Shown: positions 27,683 through 36,249, counted from the first letter of the stretch. The stretch: 64,000 nt of DNA from Bradyrhizobium tropiciagri (GCF_018130545.1 NZ_JAFCKF010000002.1:992001-1056000); one strand, 5' to 3'. Notes: generated by a model not told the origin, from the letters alone. A program made the numbers and translations.

Positions 27683-28936
27683 ATGGACCGATTGTTGCGA
27701 TATTTCTTGGGGCGCTTCATCCGCCGCGGTTCGATCACGTTCACGACCGCAAGTGGCGCTCGATTCAAATGCGGTGACGGCACCGGCGTTCCGGTCGCCG
27801 CGCGCTTCATGACCAGGGCGGCCGAAGTCCGCATCCTGGTCGATCCCGAACTTTATCTCGGCGAAGCCTTCATGGACGGCACGTTCGTGGTGGAACAAGG
27901 CACCATCGCCGATGTGCTGGCCGTCCTGATGGGCCAGGCAGCCATGTTGCCGAACTTTGCCCGGCTGCAGGCCTGGCTGCGCTTCCTCGGACGCCGTGCC
28001 CAGCAGATCAATGTGCGCGGCCGCTCCAGAAGCAATGTCGCCCGCCATTACGACCTCGACGGCCGGCTCTATTCCCTCTTCCTCGACGCCGACAAGCAAT
28101 ACAGCTGCGCCTATTTCGAGACTCCGGACGCGGCGCTGGACGACGCCCAGCTCGCCAAGAAGCGCCACCTTGCGGCAAAACTCCTGATCAAGCCCGGCCA
28201 TCGCCTGCTCGATATCGGATCCGGCTGGGGAGGGCTCGGGCTCTATCTTGCCGAGATGAGCGGAGCGAACGTGACCGGCGTCACGCTGTCGACCGAGCAG
28301 CTGCAGATCTCCAACGCCCGGTCGGCGGAGCGGAACCTGTCGCAGTCGGCGCGCTTCCTGATGCAGGACTACCGCGACATCCCCGGCCCGTTCGACCGCA
28401 TCGTCTCGGTCGGCATGTTCGAGCATGTCGGGGTCGCTTATTACGAGACCTTCTTCAAGCGCTGCGCCGAGCTCTTGAGCGACGACGGCGTCATGATGCT
28501 GCATTCGATCGGCCGCTCGACCGGCCCCGACGTCACCAGCCCCTGGATCCGCAAGTACATTTTCCCCGGCGGCTACATCCCGGCGCTGTCCGAGGTTATG
28601 CCGGCGATCGAGAAGGCCGGCCTGCTGATCTGCGACATGGAGATCCTGCGGCTGCACTATGCCGAGACGCTCAAGGCGTGGCGCGAGCGCTTCATGGCGC
28701 GGCGTGAGGAGGCCGTGCGGCTCTACGACGAGACCTTCGCGCGGATGTGGGAATTCTACCTCGCAGCCTCGGAGATGTCGTTCCGCGTGCAGAACATGAT
28801 GAACTTCCAGCTCCAGCTCACCAAGCGCCAGGGCGTTGTCCCGATCACCCGCGACTATATCGGCCGCGAGGAAGCCCGGCTGCGGCTGAAGGAAGCCGGC
28901 GCGGCGAAGCCCCGGCTGCAACTCGCCGGCGAGTAA
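27683..28936 (+). CDS. cfa: cyclopropane-fatty-acyl-phospholipid synthase
   Basis: An SAM-dependent enzyme that adds a methylene bridge to unsaturated phospholipid acyl chains. From ATG 27683 it is 417 residues. A lipid-binding N-terminal region comes first, then ARHYDLDGRLYSLFLD (about 120-135), YFETPDAALDDAQLAKK, the SAM loop DIGSGWGGLGLYLA (177-190) and SVGMFEHVGVAYYETFF. The start was chosen for the family N-terminus; the frame opens at 27605 with a Cys-rich leader that looks non-coding, and no strong ribosome site precedes either. Functionally linked by lipid theme to the desaturase, not by operon. Confidence 0.88.
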   Translation: MDRLLRYFLGRFIRRGSITFTTASGARFKCGDGTGVPVAARFMTRAAEVRILVDPELYLGEAFMDGTFVVEQGTIADVLAVLMGQAAMLPNFARLQAWLRFLGRRAQQINVRGRSRSNVARHYDLDGRLYSLFLDADKQYSCAYFETPDAALDDAQLAKKRHLAAKLLIKPGHRLLDIGSGWGGLGLYLAEMSGANVTGVTLSTEQLQISNARSAERNLSQSARFLMQDYRDIPGPFDRIVSVGMFEHVGVAYYETFFKRCAELLSDDGVMMLHSIGRSTGPDVTSPWIRKYIFPGGYIPALSEVMPAIEKAGLLICDMEILRLHYAETLKAWRERFMARREEAVRLYDETFARMWEFYLAASEMSFRVQNMMNFQLQLTKRQGVVPITRDYIGREEARLRLKEAGAAKPRLQLAGE

Positions 28937-28956
28937 ACCTGCAAGAATGGGTGCTG

Positions 28957-29277
28957 CTAGTTGCGGAGGCTGTAGGCCGACCCGCAATGGGTAAAGGTCG
29001 GCGCCGGACGGGCCAGATGGGCCGCGGCGGCCGAGATCAACCTGGCATCGCAGGGGGTATTCCGGACCTCCGGACGCGCGGTCTGCTCCATGGCGTCGAC
29101 AAGCGCCACCAGCCAGCGGCGGTCCATACCGCCTGCCCGGCCAAGCCCCGATCGCGCTGTCTGAAACTCCTGAGCCATCGCCGCCGTATCTTCCCTGAGC
29201 GAATACAACCCGGAATCCGCCGGGTCGTTCCCGCGATCCTGCCGCAAAGAAAATGCGTCAGGTGTGATCTGCTTCAC
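28957..29277 (-). CDS. possible small hypothetical protein
   Basis: A 106-residue frame in the cfa-dnaB spacer. Composition is balanced (not the Arg/Pro-rich look of shadow frames), with a helical-looking centre (RRWLVALVDAMEQTARPEV) and a Cys in each of two late segments. No clear ribosome site and no recognised family. An internal ATG (MAQEFQTARSG) would give 73 residues. It may be real or chance. Confidence 0.35.
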   Translation of the reverse strand: MKQITPDAFSLRQDRGNDPADSGLYSLREDTAAMAQEFQTARSGLGRAGGMDRRWLVALVDAMEQTARPEVRNTPCDARLISAAAAHLARPAPTFTHCGSAYSLRN

Positions 29278-29311
29278 AGAGGTCTGTTCCGGGCTGTCGT
29301 AGTGGTCCGGA

Positions 29312-29434
29312 ATGACCCGAGAAACGCACCAGACGATGTTGGACCCGCAGCGCGATATCGCGACCGACTACGCCCTGATCGCCACCGGCGTGGTGGCCGC
29401 CTTGGTTGCGCTGGCTTTCCTCATCCTGATCTGA
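29312..29434 (+). CDS. possible 40-residue single-helix membrane peptide
   Basis: A short frame encoding a charged head (MTRETHQTMLDPQRDIATDY) and one clean hydrophobic helix (ALIATGVVAALVALAFLILI) ending at the stop. Such tail-anchored peptides are common and often missed. Only a weak GGTCCGG precedes the ATG. No family recognised. Confidence 0.4.
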   Translation: MTRETHQTMLDPQRDIATDYALIATGVVAALVALAFLILI

Positions 29435-29722
29435 GGAACCGGCCAGCAGCCGCCTCGCCTTTGCATGGGTCGGCTCGCCCTCAAAAAAGGTTCAGGCCGC
29501 GTCCGGGTTTTGCTGACCATTTCTGATCGGCCGCCTTCCGCCCGATTTCGGGCAAAACCCCGTCAAGCGGAATGCATCCGGCTGCCGCGGATTCACACAT
29601 GGCGTTGTGTGAATCGTGCATAAGAAACATCCGTCCTTTCGCTTCGTGCCCGGCTGGCGCTTGATCGCCGCCCCACATCCGAAAATCGCAGCAACGACGA
29701 AATCAGAAGAATAAGCTCGTCC

Positions 29723-31225
29723 ATGGCCTTGATTGATTCGAACGTCCACAAGCTCCCGTCCGACGCCGCATCGCCGAGCTATCGGAATGCGCCGCACAAC
29801 ATCGAAGCGGAACAAGGTCTGCTGGGCGCCATCCTGGTCAACAATGACGCCTTCTATCGCGTGTCCGACTTTCTCGAACCGAAGCACTTCTTCGAAATCA
29901 TCCATCAGCAGATCTACGAGACAGCCGGTAGCCTGATCCGGATGGGCAAGGTTGCGACGCCCGTCACCTTGAAGACCTTCCTGCCGGCCGAGCTCGACCT
30001 CGGCGGCATGACGGTCAGCCAATATCTCGCCCGCCTTGCTGCCGAAGCGACCACCATCATTAACGCCCACGACTACGGGCGCACGGTTTACGACCTCAGC
30101 CTGCGCCGTAACCTGATCCAGATCGGCGAGGAGATCGTCAACGTCGCCTACGACGCGCCGGTCGATTTCGCTCCGCGTGCGCAGATCGAGGACGCGGAGC
30201 GGCAGCTTTACGCACTCGCCGAAACCGGCCGCTATGACGGCGGCTTCCAGCGCTTTGCCGATGCGCTCACGGTTGCCGTCGACATGGCGGCAAAGGCATT
30301 CCAGCGCGACGGCAAGCTGTCGGGCATCTCGACCGGCCTGCGCGATCTCGACGCCCGCATGGGCGGCTTGCAACCCTCCGACCTCATCGTGCTCGCCGGC
30401 CGCCCCGGCATGGGCAAGACGTCGCTCGCCACCAACATCGCCTACAACATCGCCAAGGCCTATGTGCCCGAGGTCCAGGCCGACGGCACCGTCAAGGCCG
30501 CTAACGGAGGCTCGGTCGGCTTCTTCTCCTGCGAAATGAGCGGCGAGCAGCTCGCCACCCGTATTCTCGCCGAACGCACCGGAATCCCATCGAGCCACAT
30601 CCGCCGCGGCGGCATCTCCGAGCTCGACTTCGAGAAGATCCGCGATTGCTCGATCGAGTTGCAGTCGCTGCCGTTCTATGTCGACGAAACCGGCGGCCTC
30701 TCGATCTCGCAGCTCACCGCGCGTGCGCGGCGGCTCAAGCGTCAGAAGGGTCTCGACCTGATCGTGATCGACTACATCCAGCTGCTGCAGGGTTCGGGCA
30801 AGAAGGGCAACGACAACCGCGTGCAGGAAATCACCGAGATCACCACCAATTTGAAGGCGCTGGCCAAGGAGCTCAACGTCCCGGTGATCGCATTGTCGCA
30901 GCTGTCGCGTCAGGTCGAAAACCGCGACGACAAGCGGCCGCAATTGTCCGACCTGCGTGAATCCGGATCGATCGAGCAGGACGCCGACGTCGTGATGTTC
31001 GTGTACCGCGAGGAATACTACCTCGCGAACAAGGAGCCTCGCCCCGGCACCCCCGAGCACGAGAAGTGGCAGATGGAAATGGGTCTCGCCCACGGCAAGG
31101 CCGAAGTCATCATCGGCAAGCAGCGTCACGGCCCGACCGGCACCGTCGAACTGCACTTCGAGGCCAGCGTCACCCGGTTCGGCGATCTCGCGGCCGACGG
31201 TCAGGTTCCGGATCACTCCCATTGA
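29723..31225 (+). CDS. dnaB: replicative DNA helicase
   Basis: Hexameric helicase that unwinds the replication fork. The 500-residue protein has the N-terminal primase-binding domain (PHNIEAEQGLLGAILVNN, 24-41; up to about 125). A linker follows, then the RecA-like domain with Walker A GRPGMGKTS (226-234), SCEMSGEQL and Walker B IVIDYIQLLQGSG. The arginine-finger region (LSQLSRQVENRDDKRPQLSDLRESGSIEQDAD) and the C-terminal KQRHGPTGTVELHF are intact, with no intein. It is followed 48 bp later by alr, the usual dnaB-alr pair. Confidence 0.97.
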   Translation: MALIDSNVHKLPSDAASPSYRNAPHNIEAEQGLLGAILVNNDAFYRVSDFLEPKHFFEIIHQQIYETAGSLIRMGKVATPVTLKTFLPAELDLGGMTVSQYLARLAAEATTIINAHDYGRTVYDLSLRRNLIQIGEEIVNVAYDAPVDFAPRAQIEDAERQLYALAETGRYDGGFQRFADALTVAVDMAAKAFQRDGKLSGISTGLRDLDARMGGLQPSDLIVLAGRPGMGKTSLATNIAYNIAKAYVPEVQADGTVKAANGGSVGFFSCEMSGEQLATRILAERTGIPSSHIRRGGISELDFEKIRDCSIELQSLPFYVDETGGLSISQLTARARRLKRQKGLDLIVIDYIQLLQGSGKKGNDNRVQEITEITTNLKALAKELNVPVIALSQLSRQVENRDDKRPQLSDLRESGSIEQDADVVMFVYREEYYLANKEPRPGTPEHEKWQMEMGLAHGKAEVIIGKQRHGPTGTVELHFEASVTRFGDLAADGQVPDHSH

Positions 31226-31273
31226 TTCCGCTGCGCGGTTGAACGGCGGAAGCCCGCCGCGTACAACTGCGCC

Positions 31274-32578
31274 ATGAACATCGTGACCGACGCGAAATCG
31301 CAGCTGACGCCCGAAGCCAATCTGCTGGCGGCCCACCCGGCCGCCACCGGCATCCTGACCATCGACCTCGACGCCATCATCGCCAACTGGCGCAAGCTCG
31401 AGAAGACCGCAGTCCCCGCCGAATGCGCCGCCGTGGTCAAGGCCAACGCCTATGGCTGCGGCGCCGAGCAGGTTTCGCGGGCGCTCGCCAAGGCGGGCTG
31501 CAAAACCTTCTTCGTCGCGAATATCGAGGAGGCCGCCGCGGTGCGCGCGGCCGCCCCCCAGGCGACCGTGTATTCGCTCGGCGGCTTCTTCCAGCAGACC
31601 GGCGAGGCCTACGCCAAGATCGACTGCAAGCCTGTGATCGGCGATCTCAACGAACTCGCCGAATGGGACGTGTTCTGCCGCCGCTCAGGCTGGTCCGGCG
31701 GTGCCGCCATCCATATCGACACCGGCATGAACCGGCTCGGGCTGACGGTCAGCGAAGCGCAGGGCATCATCCCGCGGATCAATGCCGGCGATCATGGCAT
31801 CACGCTGGTGATGAGCCACCTCGTCTCCGCCGAGTTGCTCAACAGTCCGGTCAACGCCAGGCAGCTGGCGAGCTTCCGCGAGATCGCAAGCCTGTTCACC
31901 GGCGTGCCGGTCTCGCTGGCGAACTCCTCTGGCGTGTTCCTCGGTGCCCAATTCCAGTTCGAGATGGTGCGGCCGGGCTGCGCGCTCTACGGCGTCAATC
32001 CGACACCGGAAGCCGACAACCCGATGCAGCAGGTCGTCGACCTCAAGGCGCGCATCGTGCAGATCCGCAACATCGATCGCGGCGAGACCGTCGGCTATGG
32101 CGGCACCTGGACCGCGCGCCGGCCGACCCGGCTTGCGATCGTCGCCGCCGGGTATGCCGATGGCTATTTCCGCGCCGCGAGCGCCAATGACGGCACCCGC
32201 GGCGCCGAGGTCGTGGTTGCCGGCAAGCGCTGCCCGATCGCCGGCCGCGTCTCGATGGATTTGATCGCGGTCGACATCACCGACCTCGACAAGAATGCGG
32301 TGCGCCGCGGCCACATGGTGACCTTGATCGGCGAAGGCATCACCGTCGACGAGGTCGCGCATCATTTCGGCACCATCGGCTATGAGGTGCTGACCAGCCT
32401 CGGCCGCCGCTTCGTGCGCATCTACAAGGGCGGCGATGCCGTCGCCGCGACGAGCAACGCGGACGCCGAGAAAGTCGATGCGGTCGCCGAGAAGAGCGAG
32501 CCGGCAGCGGCGCAAGCAGCGCCGCCAGGCTTGCCGACAGCAGCGCCGCCTGCGCCGCCGCCATTGCCCTCCGCCTGA
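31274..32578 (+). CDS. alr: alanine racemase
   Basis: PLP enzyme making D-alanine for peptidoglycan. The 434-residue protein has the PLP lysine K56 in AVVKANAYGCG, IHIDTGMNRLG, and the second-base tyrosine Y294 in AAGYADGYFR. The barrel and beta domains end near residue 388 (LGRRFVRIYKGG). The last 40-45 residues are an Ala/Pro/Glu-rich tail outside the normal family length. Start ATG 31274; a short N-terminal extension of about 25 residues precedes the first strand. Confidence 0.94.
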   Translation: MNIVTDAKSQLTPEANLLAAHPAATGILTIDLDAIIANWRKLEKTAVPAECAAVVKANAYGCGAEQVSRALAKAGCKTFFVANIEEAAAVRAAAPQATVYSLGGFFQQTGEAYAKIDCKPVIGDLNELAEWDVFCRRSGWSGGAAIHIDTGMNRLGLTVSEAQGIIPRINAGDHGITLVMSHLVSAELLNSPVNARQLASFREIASLFTGVPVSLANSSGVFLGAQFQFEMVRPGCALYGVNPTPEADNPMQQVVDLKARIVQIRNIDRGETVGYGGTWTARRPTRLAIVAAGYADGYFRAASANDGTRGAEVVVAGKRCPIAGRVSMDLIAVDITDLDKNAVRRGHMVTLIGEGITVDEVAHHFGTIGYEVLTSLGRRFVRIYKGGDAVAATSNADAEKVDAVAEKSEPAAAQAAPPGLPTAAPPAPPPLPSA

Positions 32579-32608
32579 CGACGTGATCCGTCGCGATTGC
32601 ACGTGCGC

Positions 32609-33379
32609 ATGAAGATCGCGACCTTCAACATCAACAACGTCAACCGCCGGCTGCCGAACCTGCTGCGCTGGCTCAAGACCGCCAAACCCGACGTCGTCAG
32701 CTTGCAGGAGTTGAAGGCCAGCGACGCCGAGTTTCCGGCCGCTGCGCTCGCGAAGGCCGGCTACGGCGCGGTGTGGCAGGGACAACAGACCTGGAACGGC
32801 GTCGCTATCCTCGCGCGCAAGGCAGACCCGGTTCTGATCCGCACCGCCCTGCCCGGTGACCGCGACGACCACGAGGCGCGCTACATCGAGGCCGCGGTGC
32901 GCGGCATCGTCGTCACCAGCCTCTATCTGCCGAACGGCAATCCGCAGCCCGGACCGAAATTCGAATACAAGCTCGCCTGGCTCAAGCGGCTGCGTGCCCA
33001 TGCCGGCAAGCTGCTGAGGCAGAAGGTCCCCGTCGTGCTCGCCGGCGACTACAACGTCGCGCCGACGCCATTCGACATCTATCCGACCCGCTCCTGGGAC
33101 AAGGACGCGCTGATCCAGCCGAAGAGCCGAGCCGCATTCAAGGCGCTGGTCGATCAGGGCTGGTGCGATGCGATCCGCACGCTGCACCCCGATCAGCCGA
33201 TGTTCACGTTCTGGGACTACATGCGCCAGCGCTGGCCGCGCGATGCCGGCCTCCGGCTCGATCATCTCCTGCTCAGCCCGGACCTGGCGGCACGGCTCGC
33301 GAAAGCCGGCGTCGACCGCGACGTTCGTGGCGAGGAAGGTGCGAGTGATCATGCCCCGGCATGGGTGGTGTTGCGGTGA
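32609..33379 (+). CDS. xthA: exodeoxyribonuclease III family AP endonuclease
   Basis: A 256-residue Mg-dependent exonuclease/AP endonuclease for base excision repair. It starts MKIATFNINNVNRRLPNLLRWL, then QELKASDAEFP (metal-binding Glu), GDYNVAPTPFDIYP and the C-terminal RLDHLLLSPDLA and ASDHAPAW motifs. ATG 32609 gives the canonical start; TTG 32597 would add four residues. Followed by a repeat-rich spacer. Confidence 0.93.
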   Translation: MKIATFNINNVNRRLPNLLRWLKTAKPDVVSLQELKASDAEFPAAALAKAGYGAVWQGQQTWNGVAILARKADPVLIRTALPGDRDDHEARYIEAAVRGIVVTSLYLPNGNPQPGPKFEYKLAWLKRLRAHAGKLLRQKVPVVLAGDYNVAPTPFDIYPTRSWDKDALIQPKSRAAFKALVDQGWCDAIRTLHPDQPMFTFWDYMRQRWPRDAGLRLDHLLLSPDLAARLAKAGVDRDVRGEEGASDHAPAWVVLR

Positions 33380-33412
33380 TGGCTGGTGATGGCGCCTGCC
33401 CCACAACGACTG

Positions 33413-33532
33413 TCGTCCCTGCGAAAGCAGGGACCCATACTCCGCAGCCAGTGTTGTGAATGGGACTCGTCGTTCGGGCGTCGCTCAACAATGATTGCCT
33501 GTGGTTATGGGTCCCTGCTTTCGCAGGGACGA
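33413..33532. repeat. 120 bp TIR element, family A copy 1
   Basis: The 27 bp ends (33413-33439 and 33506-33532) are perfect inverted copies; each end is itself a hairpin (CCCTGCGAAAGCAGGG). The 66 bp core resembles the core of 58994-59113, which has the same length. Non-coding MITE-like or BIME-like element. Confidence 0.85.
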
Positions 33533-33562
33533 CGGTGAGAAATCGATCCACCTGGCTAGGGT

Positions 33563-33665
33563 GTCATCACCCGCGAAAGCGGGTGATCCAGTATTCCAGA
33601 GGCAGCAGTGCTTGAGCCGAGAAGTCGCGGCGTACTGGATCGCCCGGTCGAAGCCGGGCGATGAC
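33563..33665. repeat. inverted-repeat element, family B
   Basis: The left end (33563-33593) holds hairpin CACCCGCGAAAGCGGGTG; the right end (33633-33665) is a diverged inverted partner with CGCCCGGTCGAAGCCGGGCG. They share GTCATC/GATGAC and TCCAGTA/TACTGGA outer pairs. It lies directly after the family A element. Confidence 0.7.
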
Positions 33666-33783
33666 AGATGTGGGTGGGGCGGTGCCGGCGAATGCGGCCG
33701 GATGTGGCGAACCGGGTACAGCCGCAGGTCGTGCCCTTCGCTTACAATCGCGACGATTTTTGATTCATGCATTGGGCCTGCTC

Positions 33784-34587
33784 ATGAAGACATATTTTGT
33801 CGCCGCCTCCATGCTGATGCTCGGCATTGCAAGCGCCTCAGCCGCCGACCTCGCCGCCCGCCCTTACGTCAAGGCGCCGCCGATCGTCGCGGCCACGACT
33901 GACTGGAGCGGCTTCTATGTCGGCGCCAATGGCGGCGGCGGCTGGAGCCGCAATTGCTGGGACATCGTGCCGTTCACCATCGCCAATCCGACGCTTGGCG
34001 TATTGAACTTCAACGGACCCGAAGGTTGCCATACTGCGAGCGGCGCCACCGCCGGCGGCCAGATCGGCTATCGCTGGCAGCATGCGGCCTGGGTATTCGG
34101 CCTGGAAGCGCAGGGCAATTGGGCCGACCTCTCCGGCTCGAACCCGTCCATCGCGCCGTTGTTTACGGGCTTCGAGAACCGCACCAAGATCGATGCCATC
34201 GGCCTGTTCACCGGACAGATCGGCTACTCCTGGGGCGCCTTCCTGCTTTACGCAAAGGGCGGCGCGGCCGTGATGCGCGATCGCTATGAGAGCGTCATCA
34301 CTCCGGCCTTCGGCCTCGGCCTGCCGGTGGGCTTCATCGCCGACCGCGGCAGCGAAACGCGCTGGGGCGGCGTGATCGGCGCCGGCGCCGAATATGCCAT
34401 CGCGCACAACTGGTCGATGGCGCTCGAATACGATCACCTGTTCATGGGGACCGACACCGTTCATCTGACCTACGATCCCGCCTTCATCGCCGCGATCAAC
34501 CATGACGAGCGCGTCCGCCAGGACGTCGACATGGTGACGGTGCGCGTCAACTACCGCTTCGGCGGCCCGGTCGTCGCGAAATACTGA
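33784..34587 (+). CDS. outer membrane beta-barrel protein
   Basis: A 267-residue outer-membrane protein of the Omp25/31-like type common in Rhizobiales. Signal peptide 1-20 (ending SASA), then a YVKAPP segment and the barrel, starting DWSGFYVGANGGGGWS. Alternating strands such as YSWGAFLLYAKGGAAVM and WSMALEYDHLFMG follow, and the end YRFGGPVVAKY has the terminal aromatic. The start was placed at ATG 33784 because it begins the signal peptide; the frame extends to 33661 through repeat DNA. Function: surface barrel, cargo unknown. Confidence 0.88.
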   Translation: MKTYFVAASMLMLGIASASAADLAARPYVKAPPIVAATTDWSGFYVGANGGGGWSRNCWDIVPFTIANPTLGVLNFNGPEGCHTASGATAGGQIGYRWQHAAWVFGLEAQGNWADLSGSNPSIAPLFTGFENRTKIDAIGLFTGQIGYSWGAFLLYAKGGAAVMRDRYESVITPAFGLGLPVGFIADRGSETRWGGVIGAGAEYAIAHNWSMALEYDHLFMGTDTVHLTYDPAFIAAINHDERVRQDVDMVTVRVNYRFGGPVVAKY

Positions 34588-34710
34588 CGCCGCGCACGAT
34601 CGCCTGTCCGTGGTTCAGCGGCGCCCTTGCGCCGCCTCGACCCATCAGGTCACACTGAGCCTCCGCTCCCGAGACTGAACGGTTGCTCGCGAGCACGTCC
34701 CGGAGCGCAC

Positions 34711-35436
34711 GTGGGCTTCCTCTTCGTCCTCATCGTCGGCCTGGTTGCCGGCACCATCTCGGGCATCGTCGGCACCGGCTCGTCGATCATGCTGATGCCG
34801 GTGCTGGTCTATCAATACGGCCCGAAGCAGGCTGTGCCGATCATGGCGGTGGCCGCCGTCATGGCCAACCTGTCGCGCATCCTGGCCTGGTGGCGTGAGG
34901 TCGACTGGCGCGCCTGCGCCGCCTATTCGATCACGGGCATTCCGGCCGCCGCCCTCGGCGCGCGCACTCTGCTCGCTTTGCCCTCGCATGCGGTCGATAT
35001 CGCGATCGGCGTGTTCCTGATCGCGATGGTGCCGGTGCGGCACTGGCTGGCGCAACACGAGTTGAAGGCCAAGCTCTGGCATCTCGCCGTCGGCGGCGCC
35101 GTGATCGGCTATCTCACCGGCGTCGTGGTTTCGACCGGCCCGCTGAGCGTGCCGCTGTTCCTGTTCTACGGCCTCAGCAAGGGCGCCTTCCTCGCCACCG
35201 AGGCGGCGAGCTCGCTCGGGCTCTATGTCAGCAAGTCGGTGACCTTCGAGCGGTTCGGCGCGCTGACACCAGACATTGCGCTGAAGGGCCTGATCGCCGG
35301 CGCCTCGCTGATGGCCGGCGCCTTCATCGCCAAACGCTTCGTGCTGCACATGAAGCCGGAGGCGTTCCGCCTGATCATGGACGGCATCATGCTGGCGGCC
35401 GGCGTGTCGCTGCTGTGGTCGGCAATGACGCAGTAG
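34711..35436 (+). CDS. TauE/SafE family sulfite exporter-like protein
   Basis: A 241-residue membrane protein of the TauE/SafE (DUF81) type. The first repeat has LIVGLVAGTISGIVGTGSSIMLMPVLV and the second VIGYLTGVVVSTGPLSVPLFLFYGLSKGAFLATEA. About seven or eight helices can be traced. GTG 34711 is chosen because GGAG lies five bases upstream and the helix starts at once; a TTG at 34627 would add 28 unlikely residues. Probable transport of an organosulfonate or sulfite; the substrate is not shown by context. Confidence 0.82.
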   Translation: MGFLFVLIVGLVAGTISGIVGTGSSIMLMPVLVYQYGPKQAVPIMAVAAVMANLSRILAWWREVDWRACAAYSITGIPAAALGARTLLALPSHAVDIAIGVFLIAMVPVRHWLAQHELKAKLWHLAVGGAVIGYLTGVVVSTGPLSVPLFLFYGLSKGAFLATEAASSLGLYVSKSVTFERFGALTPDIALKGLIAGASLMAGAFIAKRFVLHMKPEAFRLIMDGIMLAAGVSLLWSAMTQ

Positions 35437-35544
35437 GCTCGCGGGCATGGCGTGATTTTACGGGGGTCGACGCTCCTGGACGCTGTACTAAAGAGCCCGC
35501 TGAGCGCCCAGTTCCCGGTGTTATCCGGATTGCCCCCATCGGGC

Positions 35545-35768
35545 GACTGCGTTTATGACGATCTCATTACTTGCACTCGATCGTTTGCGGACAAGAACTT
35601 TGCTCCAGCGGGCATCACAGGGTTGATCGACGACCCGGATGCGAATCTCCAGGAGTCAGGCGGCACAAGGCGCGCAATCGAGCGCGCAGCTCGACGTCTG
35701 ATGTCGGCCTGACGGATTCGGGATCGCAAGTCGAAGCATTTGGACAAGCGGGTTGTGAGAACCCGTGA
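35545..35768 (+). pseudogene. possible BLUF-domain remnant
   Basis: A frame reading SFADKNFAPAGITGLIDDPDANLQESGGTRRAIERAARRL resembles the BLUF core (R..N...GITGLL......Q.LEG....VE....RI). The expected next segment (DV.L.DSGS..EAFGQ) appears in the neighbouring +1 frame (SDVGLTDSGSQVEAFGQ). The N-terminal strand with the flavin tyrosine is not clear. This suggests a frameshifted blue-light sensor fragment; similarity judged by eye only. Confidence 0.35.
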
Positions 35769-35791
35769 CAGGCGGGAAAGGCAGACGCGCG

Positions 35792-36076
35792 ATGCGCAAG
35801 TTGATGATCACAAGCATGACGGTCGTGACGCTCGCTGTTGCCGGCGCGGCTTTCTGGCCGACAGCAAAGCCCGATGTCGCGCAGTTCGGAGACAGCGTCT
35901 ACGAGACGATCTGGGTCTGGCGAATTCCGGCCTACGCGAGCAATCCGTCATGGCGCGTGCGCTGGAGCTGGAGCGATCCGCTGCGCGCGCAAGCAAGATG
36001 CTGCCGGGCTTTGCCGACGGCCTTGGTGCCGCGTGAGAATCCTCTGCTGCTGTCCGGGCGAGACATCCACGTCTAG
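35792..36076 (+). CDS. small exported protein, possibly truncated
   Basis: A 94-residue frame. Its first 25 residues look like a signal peptide (MRKLMITSMTVVTLAVAGAAFW). The region DVAQFGDSVYETIWVWRIPAY reads like protein, but the last 40 residues are Arg/Cys-rich and less convincing, so the true frame may be broken near 35980. No family recognised. GGCGGGAAAGG lies upstream of the ATG. Confidence 0.4.
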   Translation: MRKLMITSMTVVTLAVAGAAFWPTAKPDVAQFGDSVYETIWVWRIPAYASNPSWRVRWSWSDPLRAQARCCRALPTALVPRENPLLLSGRDIHV

Positions 36077-36195
36077 CGTTGCGGCCTCGAGCAACATTTG
36101 GGTTCCTCGCGCCGGAGAGCATTTGATTCAAATTCTCGCTGTAGTTGAACTTACTTTTTATCCTTAACCAGAAACACGATCTTTAATTTACATCC

Positions 36196-36216
36196 ACAAG
36201 GTGTGGTTTACCTTGT
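36196..36216. promoter_or_regulatory. inverted repeat upstream of secreted protein gene
   Basis: ACAAGGT and ACCTTGT are 7 bp inverted arms around GTGGTTT, ending 33 bp before ATG 36250 in an AT-rich block. It may be an operator; no regulator gene adjoins. Confidence 0.35.
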
Positions 36217-36249
36217 CTCCGCGAACACAGCGGATTCAGGGACAACACG

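Larger units (their letters stand above)
28937..29722. other. intergenic region between cfa and dnaB
   Basis: A 786 bp stretch with no recognised gene. It contains two weak small ORFs, listed separately (28957-29277 minus, 29312-29434 plus), and presumably the dnaB promoter in 29600-29720. No palindromic repeats of the families listed here were found in it. Confidence 0.5.
33380..33783. other. repeat-filled spacer xthA to OMP gene
   Basis: 404 bp with no gene supported. It is mostly two inverted-repeat elements (33413-33532 and 33563-33665). An in-frame extension of the outer-membrane gene through 33661 exists but lacks a signal-like start. Confidence 0.6.
35437..36249. other. degenerate gene-poor region
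   Basis: No intact recognisable gene. It holds a possible BLUF-domain remnant (35545-35768) and a small signal-peptide ORF (35792-36076). After these comes an AT-rich stretch (about 36120-36215) with the inverted repeat ACAAGGT/ACCTTGT at 36196-36216, 34 bp before the next gene. Confidence 0.5.

Noticed and set aside
27428-28987. 519-codon frame antisense to cfa
   Set aside because: The sense frame has the full SAM and active-site motifs of cyclopropane synthase; the antisense frame has none.
29492-31336. 614-codon open frame antisense to dnaB
   Set aside because: It lies entirely over a clear dnaB gene; composition is Arg/Gly/His-rich as expected from a shadow of GC-rich coding DNA, with no known domain.
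31685-33406. 573-codon frame antisense to alr and xthA
   Set aside because: Shadow of two well-supported genes in high-GC DNA.
33413-33665. CRISPR-like array
   Set aside because: The repeats are inverted pairs of hairpins of two different families, not evenly spaced direct repeats, and no cas genes are present.
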